A stretch of DNA of 64,000 bases from Siphonodentalium dalli (GCA_032622095.1 CP136062.1:196611887-196675886); one strand, 5' to 3'; shown: positions 11,978-24,226, counted from the stretch's first letter. Translations and numbers: made by a program. Notes: generated from the sequence alone by a model not told the origin.

Positions 11978-12066
11978 TTGGCTTCGGCAATCCGCTACGG
12001 CAACAGTATGCCGTGGCCCAGTTTGCTTCAGCAAATTGCTTCGTCAATGCTGATTGCCGTAGCCAA
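11978..12066. repeat. Short inverted repeat in intron
   Basis: TTGGCTTCGGCAATC at the left and GATTGCCGTAGCCAA at the right (12052-12066) are inverted with one mismatch, separated by about 60 bp that contain further related CGGCAA/GCCGT words. It is possibly a decayed MITE; no target duplication is clear. Confidence 0.55.
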
Positions 12067-12462
12067 TTATGAAGGCTGTGTAACCTATTTTTCGTTCGCC
12101 TGGTTTGTGCTTAGGTATAACCCATACCACAGGTTAGCAGGAGAGTTACCCAAACTGTTATAATCACTACAACAGATATTATTAACCACAGATGGGCAAC
12201 TCATTGAACTACCGGAATAAATTTGAATGTCTCATTTTGGGACTTGATTGAGCAAAAATTAAGGTGAGAATTAGTTATCGCGAGACCTGCATTTATCAAA
12301 CTTTGGCACGACCTGTTTTTCTTTCGCGGCATTTTTATTTTAGATAACCTCCAGGAGAACTGAACAGTCGTTAGCCTCAAATTTGCAGGCATGTGATTTA
12401 TTATTCGCTCAGTGGGGTGTTTTGATGAAGTGCAGAAGATTTCTATTCAGTGATTTGTATGG

Positions 12463-12520
12463 AATGTTCATATAATAAGTTCAACCTGAGGCCATTTCTT
12501 GAACTTATTATCTGAACATT
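12463..12520. repeat. 22-bp stem hairpin
   Basis: The arms 12463-12484 and 12499-12520 are reverse complements with a single mismatch (AATGTTCA-T/G-ATAATAAGTTCAA), with a 14-base loop. The fold is compact and isolated in the intron. It could be a tiny MITE remnant or a hairpin RNA; the sequence does not decide. Confidence 0.75.
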
Positions 12521-12837
12521 TCTAAGGCAGCATTTCCCCTAGGGGTTGGGTGATCTGTACCCCGGCTATAACTGCTGGTGGATATCTCATTCCATTAACA
12601 GATTGTGAACATCTAATAGTATTTGGTAAATCAGTTGATAATTTAAAGACCAACCGAAATAAGAAAATAAACTACCTTATTATTTGTTTAAATGTGATTT
12701 ATTTGTTGCCAAATAAGGTTCTTAGGATGCAACCATGTTTATTTCACAATAACATTTTCGTGAATATATTTAATGATATTTTGAAAGAAATAACTATATT
12801 ATTGTTTACATTTGTGATCAGCCGCTTCACGAGGTAA

Positions 12838-12912
12838 TCTCCCTTGGTTCATGACGTCATCGCAGGTACCACAGTCATGACAGAGGGAAGACGTTATGAA
12901 TCAAGGAGTATA
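12838..12912. repeat. Imperfect 20-bp inverted repeat
   Basis: TCTCCCTTGGTTCATGACGTC (from 12838) and GACGTTATGAATCAAGGAGT (12890-12909) pair with a few mismatches around a loop of about 30 bases. No flanking duplication is clear. Confidence 0.55.
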
Positions 12913-13784
12913 TATTTTGGAATAATGAGTATAAAATCAGATTAAAAAAAATATCTAAATCACGTTCCACACAAAATGTCAGACCAAATTGCATTCATAC
13001 TCCATGGAACGCAAGCAAATCAACATCAATTTCTTAAATTGACTTAACGGCAGTGATTAACGTTTTGACATTGGCGAGTACAAGTGAAGTGTGCTGTAAT
13101 TTGTACACCAGTTGATTCAACAGTGATGCTGGCGTTATTTTTATACTCACAAAAATCGAATCATTATACCAAATGACGTGAATAGAACATCCAAAACAAA
13201 CTATTCCCCTTACTTTTAAAAGAAAGAGATCATCCCATCCATTTCTGTCTTTGATATGAGTCAAATTCCGATGGAAATCGGCTTTTTGAAATGTAAACAC
13301 AACCTAAATAATGCCATGTGACTCTCTAGTGTGGTTGTCTAAAAAAGTTTTTCGATCATTGCGCCATATCAAGTTTGTGGAACTAAATACAAAATTATCA
13401 ATCAAAAATGGATACATTCTATGCTGTTTTGCATTACGAGATTATAACTGTTTTAAACTGTTATGCAAAATTGCGATTTTTTTTTATTACCCGAGTAGGA
13501 CAACTCGAAAAGGTCGAACTATTTTGTAGATCGTATCTTGAAGCACGTGGTTTGTGAATCGGAGGTGATTGATTCTTCATTGATGTGCAACAGGGGCAGT
13601 TGGATATATAGGGGCTCGGACAATGAAGTGAAAAGTAAGAGTGGAACTTAGAGTGTGTGTGCATGTTAAACTCCAAGACATAGAGTAGACGGTAAACACA
13701 TGGTAGGAACAAAGAATATTCTATATTGTGGTTGAGCACAATTTTGTTGAATTGCCATGGTATAACTATTTAATCAGAGTATAT
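12913..13784. other. Intronic sequence without recognised feature
   Basis: AT-rich, with only short chance reading frames and no repeat I could relate to others in the window. Confidence 0.45.
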
Positions 13785-15984
13785 AGTCCAGGAGATATTG
13801 GTCAACCTCTGCACCCCCCCCCCCCAGGACTCAACTTCACCCCACTAATTTTCTTCCTTAAGGTCTCCTATAATTTTTTTCACTTGTTAACAAGAAAAAA
13901 AAGTGGCCGCAGAGACTCCAGACAAGATGGCGTCCATCATGGCGGCCATTTTTTTTAAATGCACCATGTCTCTTTGATCGCCGTTATAGTAAAGATGATG
14001 TCACATGCGGTCTTGTTTTCAGCTCGATTCGTTATGCTAATATACAGCCCTTACAAACTAGCCAAAAATCCGACACCAGAATCCAATATGGCGGCCAAGA
14101 TGGCCGCCGAAATGTGAAAATATGCTATTTTTCTGACATGTTACCACCTTTTGTTTGTCTCTGTGGGAAAATGTTGGCATCTTTGCGTCATGTTATACAT
14201 TTATCATATAGAGGAGTCATTTTCGACCACATGGGGACCATAATATACATTCATTGCGGGATATTTTTGTCCGATATCACGTTTTCCCAAATGCCGGTAT
14301 AATAGGTCAAAGCCGAATCTACGTTAATAACGCGATGTAATGTTTCGAATCAATGAATGTTATTGCTATTATAACAACACCCATGCATATATATGTGCAG
14401 GAGATACTCGAGCTATGATTCCTCTTATACCTGAGTTGAAGAATATTTACCCAAATCCAAGATGGCGGCCAAAATGGCCACCAGAAATAAAAAAAATCGC
14501 CGAAAATCGCCGATTTTAACATCAGTGAGCATTATTGTCATGAAAACTCCACACCTGCTTACTATTGTGAGTTGGAAACACTTAGGCGATGAACTTTCCT
14601 TGTACCATATCCAAATAAAAGTACCCCAAATCCAAAATGGCGCCCACAATGGCGGACAGATTTTGAAAAATCGCCGAAATTCCCTCATATTCACATCATT
14701 GGGCATTATTGTCGAGACAACTCCACCCATGCTTACAGTTGAGTTGGAAATACTGAGGTGAAGTTATTACCTTACATCTCATGCAAGAAATTGTTTTCCA
14801 AATCGTAGATGGCGTCCAAAATGGCGCCCGAAATTTGAAAACAAGTTTACATTCCTTTACTTTCTTACGATGGGCGTTATTGTTTCGCGATTTCTATCCA
14901 CCATTACATGTTGATATGGAATAGTGACATGAAGTATTCATTAGGGTTTGGGAATTGATACTCACAGCCAATATCGTTGCTAAATTGGCGGCTACAATTT
15001 GAAAAGAAATCGATATTTTCACATCTTAATTTCAACTTTTTGTCATAATATCGGTATGAATGGACGAAACTGTACATACACCATCTACCAGTTCAACTTA
15101 AAGGTATCAAAATGCATAACATAGCTCGTATCCTTCTGGAAAGATGAAAACCACAATTAATATCGCGATGTGGCATTTCGAAATCCATTCTCCACTTAGC
15201 GCCGGTAATGGCCGTAAGCGTAGGTGCGCCGAATAGTTATATCAGAACAATTACCTGATAACAGATTCTGATTTGCCACGTCACGTCCATAGTTATATGG
15301 ACCAGCTTCCATTTCTTTGTCTGATAAATCTAGGTAGCTCACACCGACAAAGTATTCACCACTTCCTGGGAGTAGGGTCCCTCTAATCATAACGTTTCAA
15401 ACAATTAATTTTCCGGTGTCTAGCTTACGATTTTAAATATTTGCTCAATGTGATATTTGTGCGTCATCTTGAACTATGAAGGCATATGACCGATGAGTAT
15501 ACAAGCTTACAGAAGGTCATCTCTATGTATGTGTCTCATACCCCATGGGGATAACGACATGTACACCTGGCGAACCAGTTAGCTAGTCACTTCCCAATAG
15601 ATGGTTCGTCAACTCACAAACTCAGCGAACGTATTGGCATATGTGGACAACTTCGACAGTGTTTCGAAGGTTGCTAGCTGTCTCATTCCCTTGAGCAGAT
15701 GTCTATCTGCTAAGGAGAAGACCATAGTGTACAGACTACCACACTTCTTGACCATGATCCGAAGCAACCTGTGTGATGCCCCGCATTTGTCTCGTCGAAT
15801 ATCTCCCAGCAGAGAGAACCAATGCTCGCGGTGCTAGTTTATGGACATGCGCCATGATAGTGGGAATGAAATGGGCCACGGTATACACCACCCCTACACC
15901 TGGTGCATGTTTAAGATATAGAATGTCATGCATGTCGGTTTTATTTGGTGTGGTAAGATTGTATTTCCACATCCGTTTCGAAGC
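13785..15984 (+). mobile_element. Palindrome P1, left arm
   Basis: This arm is the reverse complement of 16529-18790. The outer part, 13785-15228, pairs closely with 17366-18790: AGTCCAGGAGATATTGGTCA at the left terminus matches the right terminus ending at 18790. The inner part, 15229-15984, is clearly homologous but much more diverged; shared blocks include ACACCTGG, ACTTCCCAATA-ATGGTTC, GTGCTAGTTT-TGG and TAAGATTGTAT...CATCCGTTT. The outer part carries ATGGCGGCC-type motif pairs at 13927, 14088, 14462, 14637 and 14809, spaced by about 161-187 bp or twice that, so it is an old tandem repeat too. No protein-coding gene is recognised. It probably represents the long terminal inverted repeat of a non-autonomous DNA transposon. 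Confidence 0.8.
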
Positions 15985-16528
15985 CTTTCTGATTCAACTA
16001 CGTACATTTTTGTCTGGATAATACTATGCTAGCCTCCCTCAAAACAGTCGGATGGACTGAAGGATAATGTCTTTATAGCATGAATGTATGCGTTTTTTGT
16101 TATCCTCTCTCAGTGTTAGTGTTATTATGTTGGCGGTATTATTCAAGAAAATGTCAGGAACTGTGGTGCATTTATTTCACTATGTATTTAAAGAACAATT
16201 TACAGTCTCGATGGCAATGGCTGTGGACGTTGGGAAACGCGACCTTTATGGTCATATAGCTTTATATATATATAACTTTAGAATATAGCAGTTAATGTCT
16301 CATGCAGGAAAATGTTCGCAATGGTGATGTTACCAAGAAATCACTTGGTGTACCAACGTTTGTTGAACTGAATGCAAGAGCATTTGTACTTTCTTGAACC
16401 ATACCACCCAGCGTGAGTATGACATATCAAACTATCAAAGGTATCGCCTTTAAGACTATACTCCAGTCTTGGTGGGGCTTATACAGCAGTAGCCAATGGC
16501 ACACGCCTGGTCCAGCTGTTTAAGAACG
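15985..16528. other. P1 central spacer
   Basis: About 544 bp lie between the recognisable arms. The two halves no longer align by eye and no coding region is evident. The true symmetry centre is somewhere here. Confidence 0.6.
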
Positions 16529-18790
16529 GCTTCCAAACGGATGGGAACATACAATCTTAGCATACAAGGAAAGCAAAGCCACACATGAGATCCTGTCTGG
16601 ATCTAAAACATAAAAAAATAAGGGGCGGTGCAGTCATGGTCCAATTTCATTTCCACTATCATGACACATACCCACAAACTAGCACCGTGTGTATTGTTAT
16701 CATCTGCTTGGATCTGTTCGGTGAGACGATTGCTGAACGCCAACAAGCTTCTTCTTATGATCATGTTCAAGGAGTTTGGGTATATTATGCATTATGGTCT
16801 TTTACGCCTTAGCAGAAATGCATCCGTCAAATGTCGGGCTTTCAACACTCGAAGCCATATTCAGAAGTTGTCCGGATACGTCAGTGCATTAGATGAGTAT
16901 GCGAATTGATGAACCATATATTGGGAAGTAGCTGTTTGGGAAGATCACCAGGTGTACACGTTGTCATCCCCAATTGGGCAACCAAAGCTGACAATACGCA
17001 GATACAGTTGTAGATAGGTCCTTCTGAAAGCTAGTATACGCATCGACCGGATACCTTTCTAGTGTATCGCACAAGATGATTCCTATACCCCATATGTAGC
17101 ATCTGAATTATACCATAAGCTATACCACGAATGAAGCTCGCTAAGAATTCCAAGCTTTCGAAACAAACACGTGAGCTGGACACCGGCATATGTATTGTTT
17201 GAAACATTCCGATTAGTGGCACCCTTCTACAAAGAAGTGTAGTAAACTGTTGTTGTGAGTGAGATAGATTAATCTGACGAAGAGACGGAAACTGGTCTAG
17301 ATAATGCTGAATGTGGCAATTCAGAATAAGCTCAGGTACTGTTTTTTTTATTCTTGGAAGTCATAATATGACTATTCGGCGCACCTATATACGGTTACGG
17401 CCAGTATGAGCCCTTAGTGGAGAATGGATTTTGAAATGCCACATCGCGATTGTGGGTTTTCATCATTCCAAAAGGCTACGACTTACATTGGAACTAATAT
17501 ATGGCTTATAGTATGTACCGTTTCGTCTATACAAATCGATATTATGACAAAAAGTTGAAATTAGTATGTGATAATATCGGCTTCTTTTCAATTTATGGCC
17601 GCCAGTTTGGCCGCCATATTGACTGTGAGTATCACTTGCCAAACCCTAATGAATAATTCATACATATCAACATGTAATGGTGGGTAGAAATCGCGAAACA
17701 ATAACGCCCATCCTAAGAAAGTAAAGGAATGTAGGCGTATTTTCAAATTTCGGTCGCCATTTTGGCCGCCATCTTCGATATGGAAAACCATTTCTTGCTT
17801 GAGATTTAAGGTAATTACTTCACCTCAGTATTTCCAACTCAACTGTACGCATGGATGGAGTTGTCTCCACAATAATGCCCAATGATGTGAATATGAGGGA
17901 ATTTCGGTGATTTTTCAAAATCTGTCCGCCATTGTGGGCGCCATTTTGGATTTGGGGTACTTTTATTTGGATATGGTACAAGGAAAGTTCTTCGCCTAGG
18001 TGTTCCCAACTCACAATAGTAAGCAGGTGTGGAGTTTTCATGACAATAATACTCACTGATGTTAAAATCGGCGATTTTCGGCGATTTTTTATTTCTGGTG
18101 GCCATTTTGGCCGCCATCTTGGATTTGGGTAAATATTCCTCAACTCAGGTATAAGAGGAATCATAGCTCGAGTATCTCCTGCACATATATATGCATGGGT
18201 GTTGTTATAATAGCAATAACATTCATTGATTCGAAACATTACATCGCATTATTAACGTAGATTCGGCTTTGACCTATTATACCGGCATTTGGGAAAACGT
18301 GATATCGGACAAAAATATCCCGCAATGAATGTATATTATGGTCCCCATGTGGTCGAAAATGACTCCTCTATATGATAAATGTATAACATGACGCAAAGAT
18401 GCCAACATTTTCCCACAGAGACAAACGAAAGGTGGTAAAATGTCAGAAAAATAGCATATTTTCACATTTCGGCGGCCATCTTGGCCGCCATATTGGATTC
18501 TGGTGTCGGATTTTTGGCTAATTTGTAAGGGTTGTATATTAACATAACGAATCGAGCGCAAAACAAGACGACATGTGATATGATCTTTACTATAACGGCG
18601 ATCAAAGAGACATGGTGCATTTAAAAAAAATGGCCGCCATGATGGACGCCATCTTGTCTGGAGTCTCTGCGGCCACTTTTTTTTCTTGTTAACAAGTGAA
18701 AAAAATTAGAGGATACCTTAAGGAAGAAAATTAGTGGGGTGAAGTTGAGTCCTGGGGGGGGTGCAGAGGTTGACCAATATCTCCTGGACT
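16529..18790 (-). mobile_element. Palindrome P1, right arm
   Basis: Reverse complement of 13785-15984. The inner part, 16529-17365, is diverged. The outer part, 17366-18790, is highly similar and ends GGTTGACCAATATCTCCTGG-ACT at 18790. The motif pairs read GGCCGCCATCTTGG on the plus strand (17598-17625, 17756-17772, 17929-17950, 18099-18122, 18471-18496, 18630-18655), mirroring the left arm. The C12 tract at 13814-13825 corresponds here to only G8, showing homopolymer drift between arms. Transcribed together in the intron, the arms could form a long double-stranded RNA. Confidence 0.8.
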
Positions 18791-18810
18791 AATAGGCCTA
18801 TATATCTTCA

Positions 18811-19709
18811 GTAGTCGGTCTCACAACTGGGCTCTTTAGGGAATATCCAACCACTTTCTGTTTGATACTGATTCTAGAGTACTTTTCGATGAGGAATTCA
18901 TTGGTGCCGACCGATTTTTGATAAAAGGGGCCCAAATTCCATTTTTAAGGGCCTGAACCCCAATTTTGGGGTTCAGCACTTTTATCTCAAAGTTGAGCCC
19001 CCAATTAGAATTTTAACGACCTATATGCATCAGTGCCACATACAGGTATCATTTCTGATATTTTCTGTACCGTTATCAGACGGGATTGACCTTCAAGGAG
19101 CTCTTGACCCTGAAAATCCAAAATGGCCGACTTCAAATTTGCAAAAATTTAGCAAAGTCAAGAATAATTAAAAATTGTGCTACCTATAGAATTTTTTCAT
19201 CTTTAAAGGATCAGCACCTTTGTTCTTCTTCTCATGAGTGCTTAGCAAGGATTTTGGATGGAATATATTGGTCGTAGAATGAAAAACAGACATTTGCCGT
19301 ATAACAAAGATGTTGAGGAAATCATCAATTATAGGCATTTGATCAGTAACCTAAAACTCCTGCAATAAGGTTACCTAGTGATATAATTTGAATGAATACA
19401 TGTAGTTGTGAGTAGTTCATCCTTTGCTAACTAGATTTCATGGCCTTTGATGTTAGATGGCTGCCAAAATGGTTATAAATGGGATGACATATATCACATT
19501 ATCATTATAAATGAGTTCAATGTGGTTTTTTTTCTTTAATTTTATGGGAGAAAAGAATGTATTTATGGTACTCTAATGTTGAATTGAATTATACTCAGCC
19601 CACAAGTAGGTTTAGTAAATGTTGAGTTACTACAATTTGATAAATCAGTGTGATTTGGTAGTCGAGCAGATTGTGTCTTTAACAGTCCCACAGCAATTTT
19701 GATTGGCCA
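18811..19709 (+). mobile_element. Palindrome P2, left arm
   Basis: This arm begins GTAGTCGGTCTC at 18811, only 20 bp after P1 ends, and is the reverse complement of the segment ending at 22921. From 18811 to about 19280 the match is close (AGTACTTTTCGATGAGGAATTC; GACCTTCAAGGAGCTCTTGA). To about 19596 it is looser (GAGTAGTTCATCC, TAATGTTGAATTG), and a final block CAGTCCCACAGCAATTTTGA (19683-19702) still matches 21530-21556. A local palindrome GAACCCCAATTTTGGGGTTC lies near 18955-18975. No gene is recognised. Confidence 0.75.
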
Positions 19710-21529
19710 CATGTCATCACCGCCATTTTGAATAAAGGTTCTACTATTAAAAGATATTGTCCTGTTCAAAACTAATAAATGTATGTCTATTGGTTATTTG
19801 TGTGATGTCCAGTAATAAAGATTGAAAATAATCCTTCAGATTATTGTATAAGGGCTTTAGTCCAGTCAAATCTACACATTAAAAATACAGGGCTTCCATA
19901 CATAAAGAATATTTTCCAACTTGACAATTGTTCCTTGTGTTCAACTGAGTGAGTTCATGTGAGGTTCCTGAAGACTTATTTGGCAAGCTTGATTCTAAAG
20001 TGTCTAGCTTTATGGGCTTGAAATTCAGAACGCAATCCTGTTGTATTGTGAGTTCAGAGAGAGTTAGAAGAAAAATACAAGCATCAGTTGATATGCAGAT
20101 ATTAATTCATACCAGACAAATCTACATTCTGCAGGTAGCCATGCTATGCAATACTGTCTCATATTTCAACTTATCAAGTGAAAATGATCACATTACCATT
20201 AACTATTTAATGCTGTTAAATTCGATAAAGTAGAGCCCATTTGAAACTGGTTTGCTGAACCAGAAAAACTTCATTTTATGATACCAGACTGGCCATGAGA
20301 AAAAAACACATACAAGACATGGAAGTCAGTGACTAATAAACAAAAAGTCATACACCATATTTTGTCAGATGTTTTTGCAGATCTGTGGATGTTGTAATGC
20401 AATATAGTTCTCCATTATATTTGCTCAATTTTATTTCTCATTTTGTCCCTTTAAATTGACTTTTATTTTTTGAAGTACAGCTGTAAACGGTTTGGTTTGA
20501 TGTTACAGGCACAGGAGAGATATATATATATATACTTTACATATCATATATTGTGTACCATGCAAGTACATGTGTCAGTTGCTTTAGTTGTGTGATGTAC
20601 ATGCAGTAACTATATTCTAGTAAAATTTATGGTCTGCACTCTGTAGTCTTTCAAAAAACATGCTATGGCCATGCCTACATATACATGTAGACTGATTCTA
20701 ACACTATGATTGTCAGGTTATAATCTATGTTTGAGTAAAGTTACTATGTATTTTTCATTTGTGTTGCATTTGTCAATATTAGTGGGTCCCAGGAGCCCAG
20801 ATGTTACTAGTGCAGAGCCCATTTACTTTTCATGAGATGGTGGACTGCATGTCCATACTCCTAAATAAACATGACTCTTATCAGACCAAGAAAGTATTGT
20901 GTAGGTTTTCAACAACCGTACTAGAATTATAGTTAAAAAAGACTCAGCCATTATTATACACTGCCCTATATGTCACAATATATTCATATGGCAGTATTTG
21001 TCCGAAGTTGAGTGATGATGCTAATAAATTTGCTATGATACTCTGGTAGAGCAAAGTGATCTGAACAAATCGAGGATAAGCCACTACATGTAGAAAACAT
21101 TAAAAAACATGTATATTTTAATAATGGCCGCTGGTTGTCACAAACTGGCCATAATTGAGATGACTATTCCTGTTGTTTACCAAACATCAACGTACACATT
21201 ACTAAATATTTTTAAATACATATGTTCTTGAATGTTTCATACAGACTCTGGCTTTTGCACAAATCGCTCGGATTAGCCAAACAATGAAAAAATTACCAAC
21301 TTTAGGTAAAATAACACAATCGCTTTGACCTACAAACATCATAGCAATCCAGCAGTACCCATCAGCATGATATAAAATTAGCAGGACCACTTTAATAACC
21401 TGGGGTGGTATTGAAAATGAAAATATCTTTATAATGGTAAGTTATGAGGGCTTTTAGCTATTATGAAGAATTATGTTAGTGAAATTATAGACCCTCGTCT
21501 TCTTCAACCTGCAAGTGCTGCAACTATCA
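19710..21529. other. P2 central region
   Basis: AT-rich sequence between the recognisable P2 arms, with no family I can name, no convincing exon and no internal repeat beyond a short TA run near 20520. It may contain remnants of an internal domain or simply decayed arm sequence. Confidence 0.5.
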
Positions 21530-22921
21530 TGGCCAATCAAAATTAATGTGGGACTGACAAAGGCTCATTCTACTATTGATCGAATAGTGATGATTCCATC
21601 ATTTCCTAAATCTTTTTGTGAGATGAGTTGTCATAGCCATTTTGGAAGAATTGATTACTTCTGAAATATATACTGGGATATATGGTCATCTCTCGTCTAA
21701 TTACAACATGTTTTTACTATGCACAGATAAAATACCCATTTTAAGATCTCAACTTGTGGTTGCTGCATGAAGCAAACAGTTGGTCATTCCATTTAGCAAA
21801 AGTGTTTAGCATGTTCCATAGCTTGGTCACTTAAATCAGATCAGCTGCTAAATGTTGTCAACAAATTTTGAAAACCATATTCAATCTGTACATTTCAGTT
21901 GATTACCTGATTTTTTATAAAGCACATCAATTTCCAAGGAATGTTCAAAGTCTGGAAGGGCATTGTGTGTCGGGGTCAACACATGTTCAGAAGCGATTTC
22001 CAGCTAATCCCTCTAAGTTGGTCAGAGCACGTGGATAGTTCTTTACTAGAATAAATCTCGTCTTCGACTCAATTGATTCTGGTAAAGAACTATGTTCTAT
22101 AACCCTTACTTATTAAAATAAATTTCAAACTAAAATGCAATTCAACATTAGAACCATAAAAGACATACTGTTCTCCTGTTAGCTATAGTTTAAATGAAAT
22201 GCCACATTGCACTCATTTACAATGATAAAAAATGTGATATGTCATCCCATCTATAGTCATTTTGTCAGCCATCACATATCAAAGGCCGTGAAATCAATAT
22301 AAAAAGGATGAACTACTCATAAATACAAGTATTTATTCATATCATATCATTAGCTACCCTTGTTTGCAGCAGTGTTTGCACTACTAATCAATTACTATAA
22401 AATTTATGGTTTTGTCAAAATCTTGGTTATTGAGAAATTGCCAGTTTTTCATTCTACGGCCAATACATTCCATCCAAAACCTTGTTGAGCACTCATGAGT
22501 GGAAGCACAATGTACTGATACTTTAAAGATGAAAAAAAAATCTATATGTTGCACTATTTTAATTATTCTTGACTTTGCTAAATTTTTGCTAATTTTGAAG
22601 TCGGCCATTTTAGATTTTCAGGGTCAAGAGCTCCTTGAAGGTCAATCCCATCTTATAATGCTATAGAAAATATCAGAAATGATACCTCTATGTGGCATTA
22701 AATGCATATAGGTCGTTAAAATTCTAATTGGGGGCTCAACTTTGAGAAAAAAGGGCTGAACCCCAAAATTGGGGTTCAGGCCCTTAAAAATGGAATTTGG
22801 GCCCCTTTTATCAAAAATCGGTCGGCACCACTGAATTCCTCATCGAAAAGTACTCTAGAATCAGTATCAAACAGAAAGTGGTTGGATATTCCCTAAAGAG
22901 CCCAGTTGCGAGACCGACTAC
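21530..22921 (-). mobile_element. Palindrome P2, right arm
   Basis: Reverse complement of 18811-19709, ending GAGACCGACTAC at 22921. It is about 490 bp longer than the left arm. The extra sequence lies at about 21557-22132 and includes a hairpin (22035-22093), so an insertion into this arm, or loss from the other, is likely. The outer 480 bp are the best conserved. No coding sequence. Confidence 0.75.
22035..22093. repeat. 18-bp stem hairpin inside P2 right arm
   Basis: ATAGTTCTTTACTAGAAT (22035-22052) and ATTCTGGTAAAGAACTAT (22076-22093) are inverted with one mismatch and a 23-base loop. It lies in the part of the arm absent from the left arm, so it may mark a small insertion. Confidence 0.7.
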
Positions 22922-23226
22922 AGAGCCGCTTTGGTTGAAAATTGTAACTTGACATCGCGCTGGCGTAGATCAATTTAAATTGCGATAGATTTATATTTAT
23001 CAGCATCCCATGGCAAAACAGCATCACAGAAAAAATCTTGTACGTGGAAACATTTTGAGGTCCATTTTTAGCCGAAAAACTGTTTGAAAATACGTCATCA
23101 TGAAATTCAAAAATTATTTTAAACTGCATGAATCAGTCTGACATTGCTCCTTTTGAGCTCAATTAATTTATAAATTACATATTGCTCCAACAGGAAATGA
23201 CAGATAAAATAAATGTTATATGGGTG
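22922..23226. other. Intronic sequence without recognised feature
   Basis: Short AT-rich gap between P2 and the next element; nothing recognised. Confidence 0.4.
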
Positions 23227-24226
23227 CATTTGAATTCAGGGATTTTTCTGCCTATTTTGGGAAATAGGTCCGGGTCCATTCGAATTGGGAAAAATGTGTC
23301 TTTACAGACCAAAATTGGGAATTGTCCATGTTTTAGAAAAATTCAATTAATCACTGTTACACACAAGTAAATAGTACTAATACCGTAATTTTCGGTGTAT
23401 AACGCTACTTAAACACAGGTAACTCAAAGATGGAGTAAAATCCCAGCCCATTGGGGTCCATTTCTCAGCCTCAGGTAAGTTGAAAATTCACAGATAACAA
23501 CGGAAGGATTCAAGCCATCCACCAAACCTCGACGGAAAAACGGTAATAATAGTGCGGGGGGGGGGAATTCCAGCAAATGTTTATAAACTTAACAGTGAGG
23601 ACAGCTGGTGAGGACGTGAAATTTTTATATTTTATACTTAACTCGGCAAGCTTTTTCTTCTCCGCAAGATTATATTTTTGTTTAAATGGAGCCCCAAGCT
23701 GCCACAGTCAAAAATGTGTTTTCCGGTAACCACGTGGTGCGTCCCCCCTAATAATGAGATAATCCTGCTGCAAACGTCATGGATACACGGCTTAATTGTA
23801 AACCGATGAGTCCACTTTTAACGAAATGCGGGGGATGTGTATTCTGGAAGAACATGGTGCGTCCCCCTGATAATGAGATAATCCTAGCAACCACGTGCGC
23901 GAAAGTAATATATACTGGCTTACAAGTCGGATGCGGCCACTTTCAAATGAATGCGGGGAGGGAAACACCTGGCTCGCCCTGCTATGTTTATTTGTGGGAA
24001 TTCCTCTCAAGCGAGTGACGTATTTACTATAATAACTGTCAAACTTTGATAATTATTCAATAAACCCGATGATATTATATACCTGCCTGCAATTGGGAAT
24101 TTGGTGGTTGAAAATAGGGAATAAAGGTGCCTTTTTCCCATTGGGAATAAAGGTGCCTTTTTCCCATTGGGAATGGGGCTGTTTACCGCACCCTGAGGAC
24201 ACCTAAAAAAATCCCTGGAATTTGAA
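23227..24226. mobile_element. About 1-kb element with inverted ends and internal tandem repeats
   Basis: The left end ATTTGAATTCAGGGATTTTT (near 23228) is matched in inverted orientation by AAAAAATCCCTGGAATTTGA (near 24206-24225). The interior contains a duplicated block of roughly 125 bp (words GTGCGTCCCCCTAATAATGA near 23738 and GTGCGTCCCCCTGATAATGA near 23858), a G10 run near 23556-23565 and a perfect 26-bp tandem duplication (GGGAATAAAGGTGCC...) near 24118-24169. TACCGTAATTTTCGGTGTAT near 23382 may be the end of another element. No coding function is recognised. Confidence 0.5.

Noticed and set aside
11950-12085. A MITE bounded by GTAACC words
   Set aside because: The outer GTAACC copies are direct, not inverted, and no target duplication is visible; only the inner inverted repeat is kept.
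15601-16021. Open frames inside P1 as a transposase remnant
   Set aside because: Short overlapping frames on both strands with no catalytic motif, and the mirrored arm does not preserve the frame.
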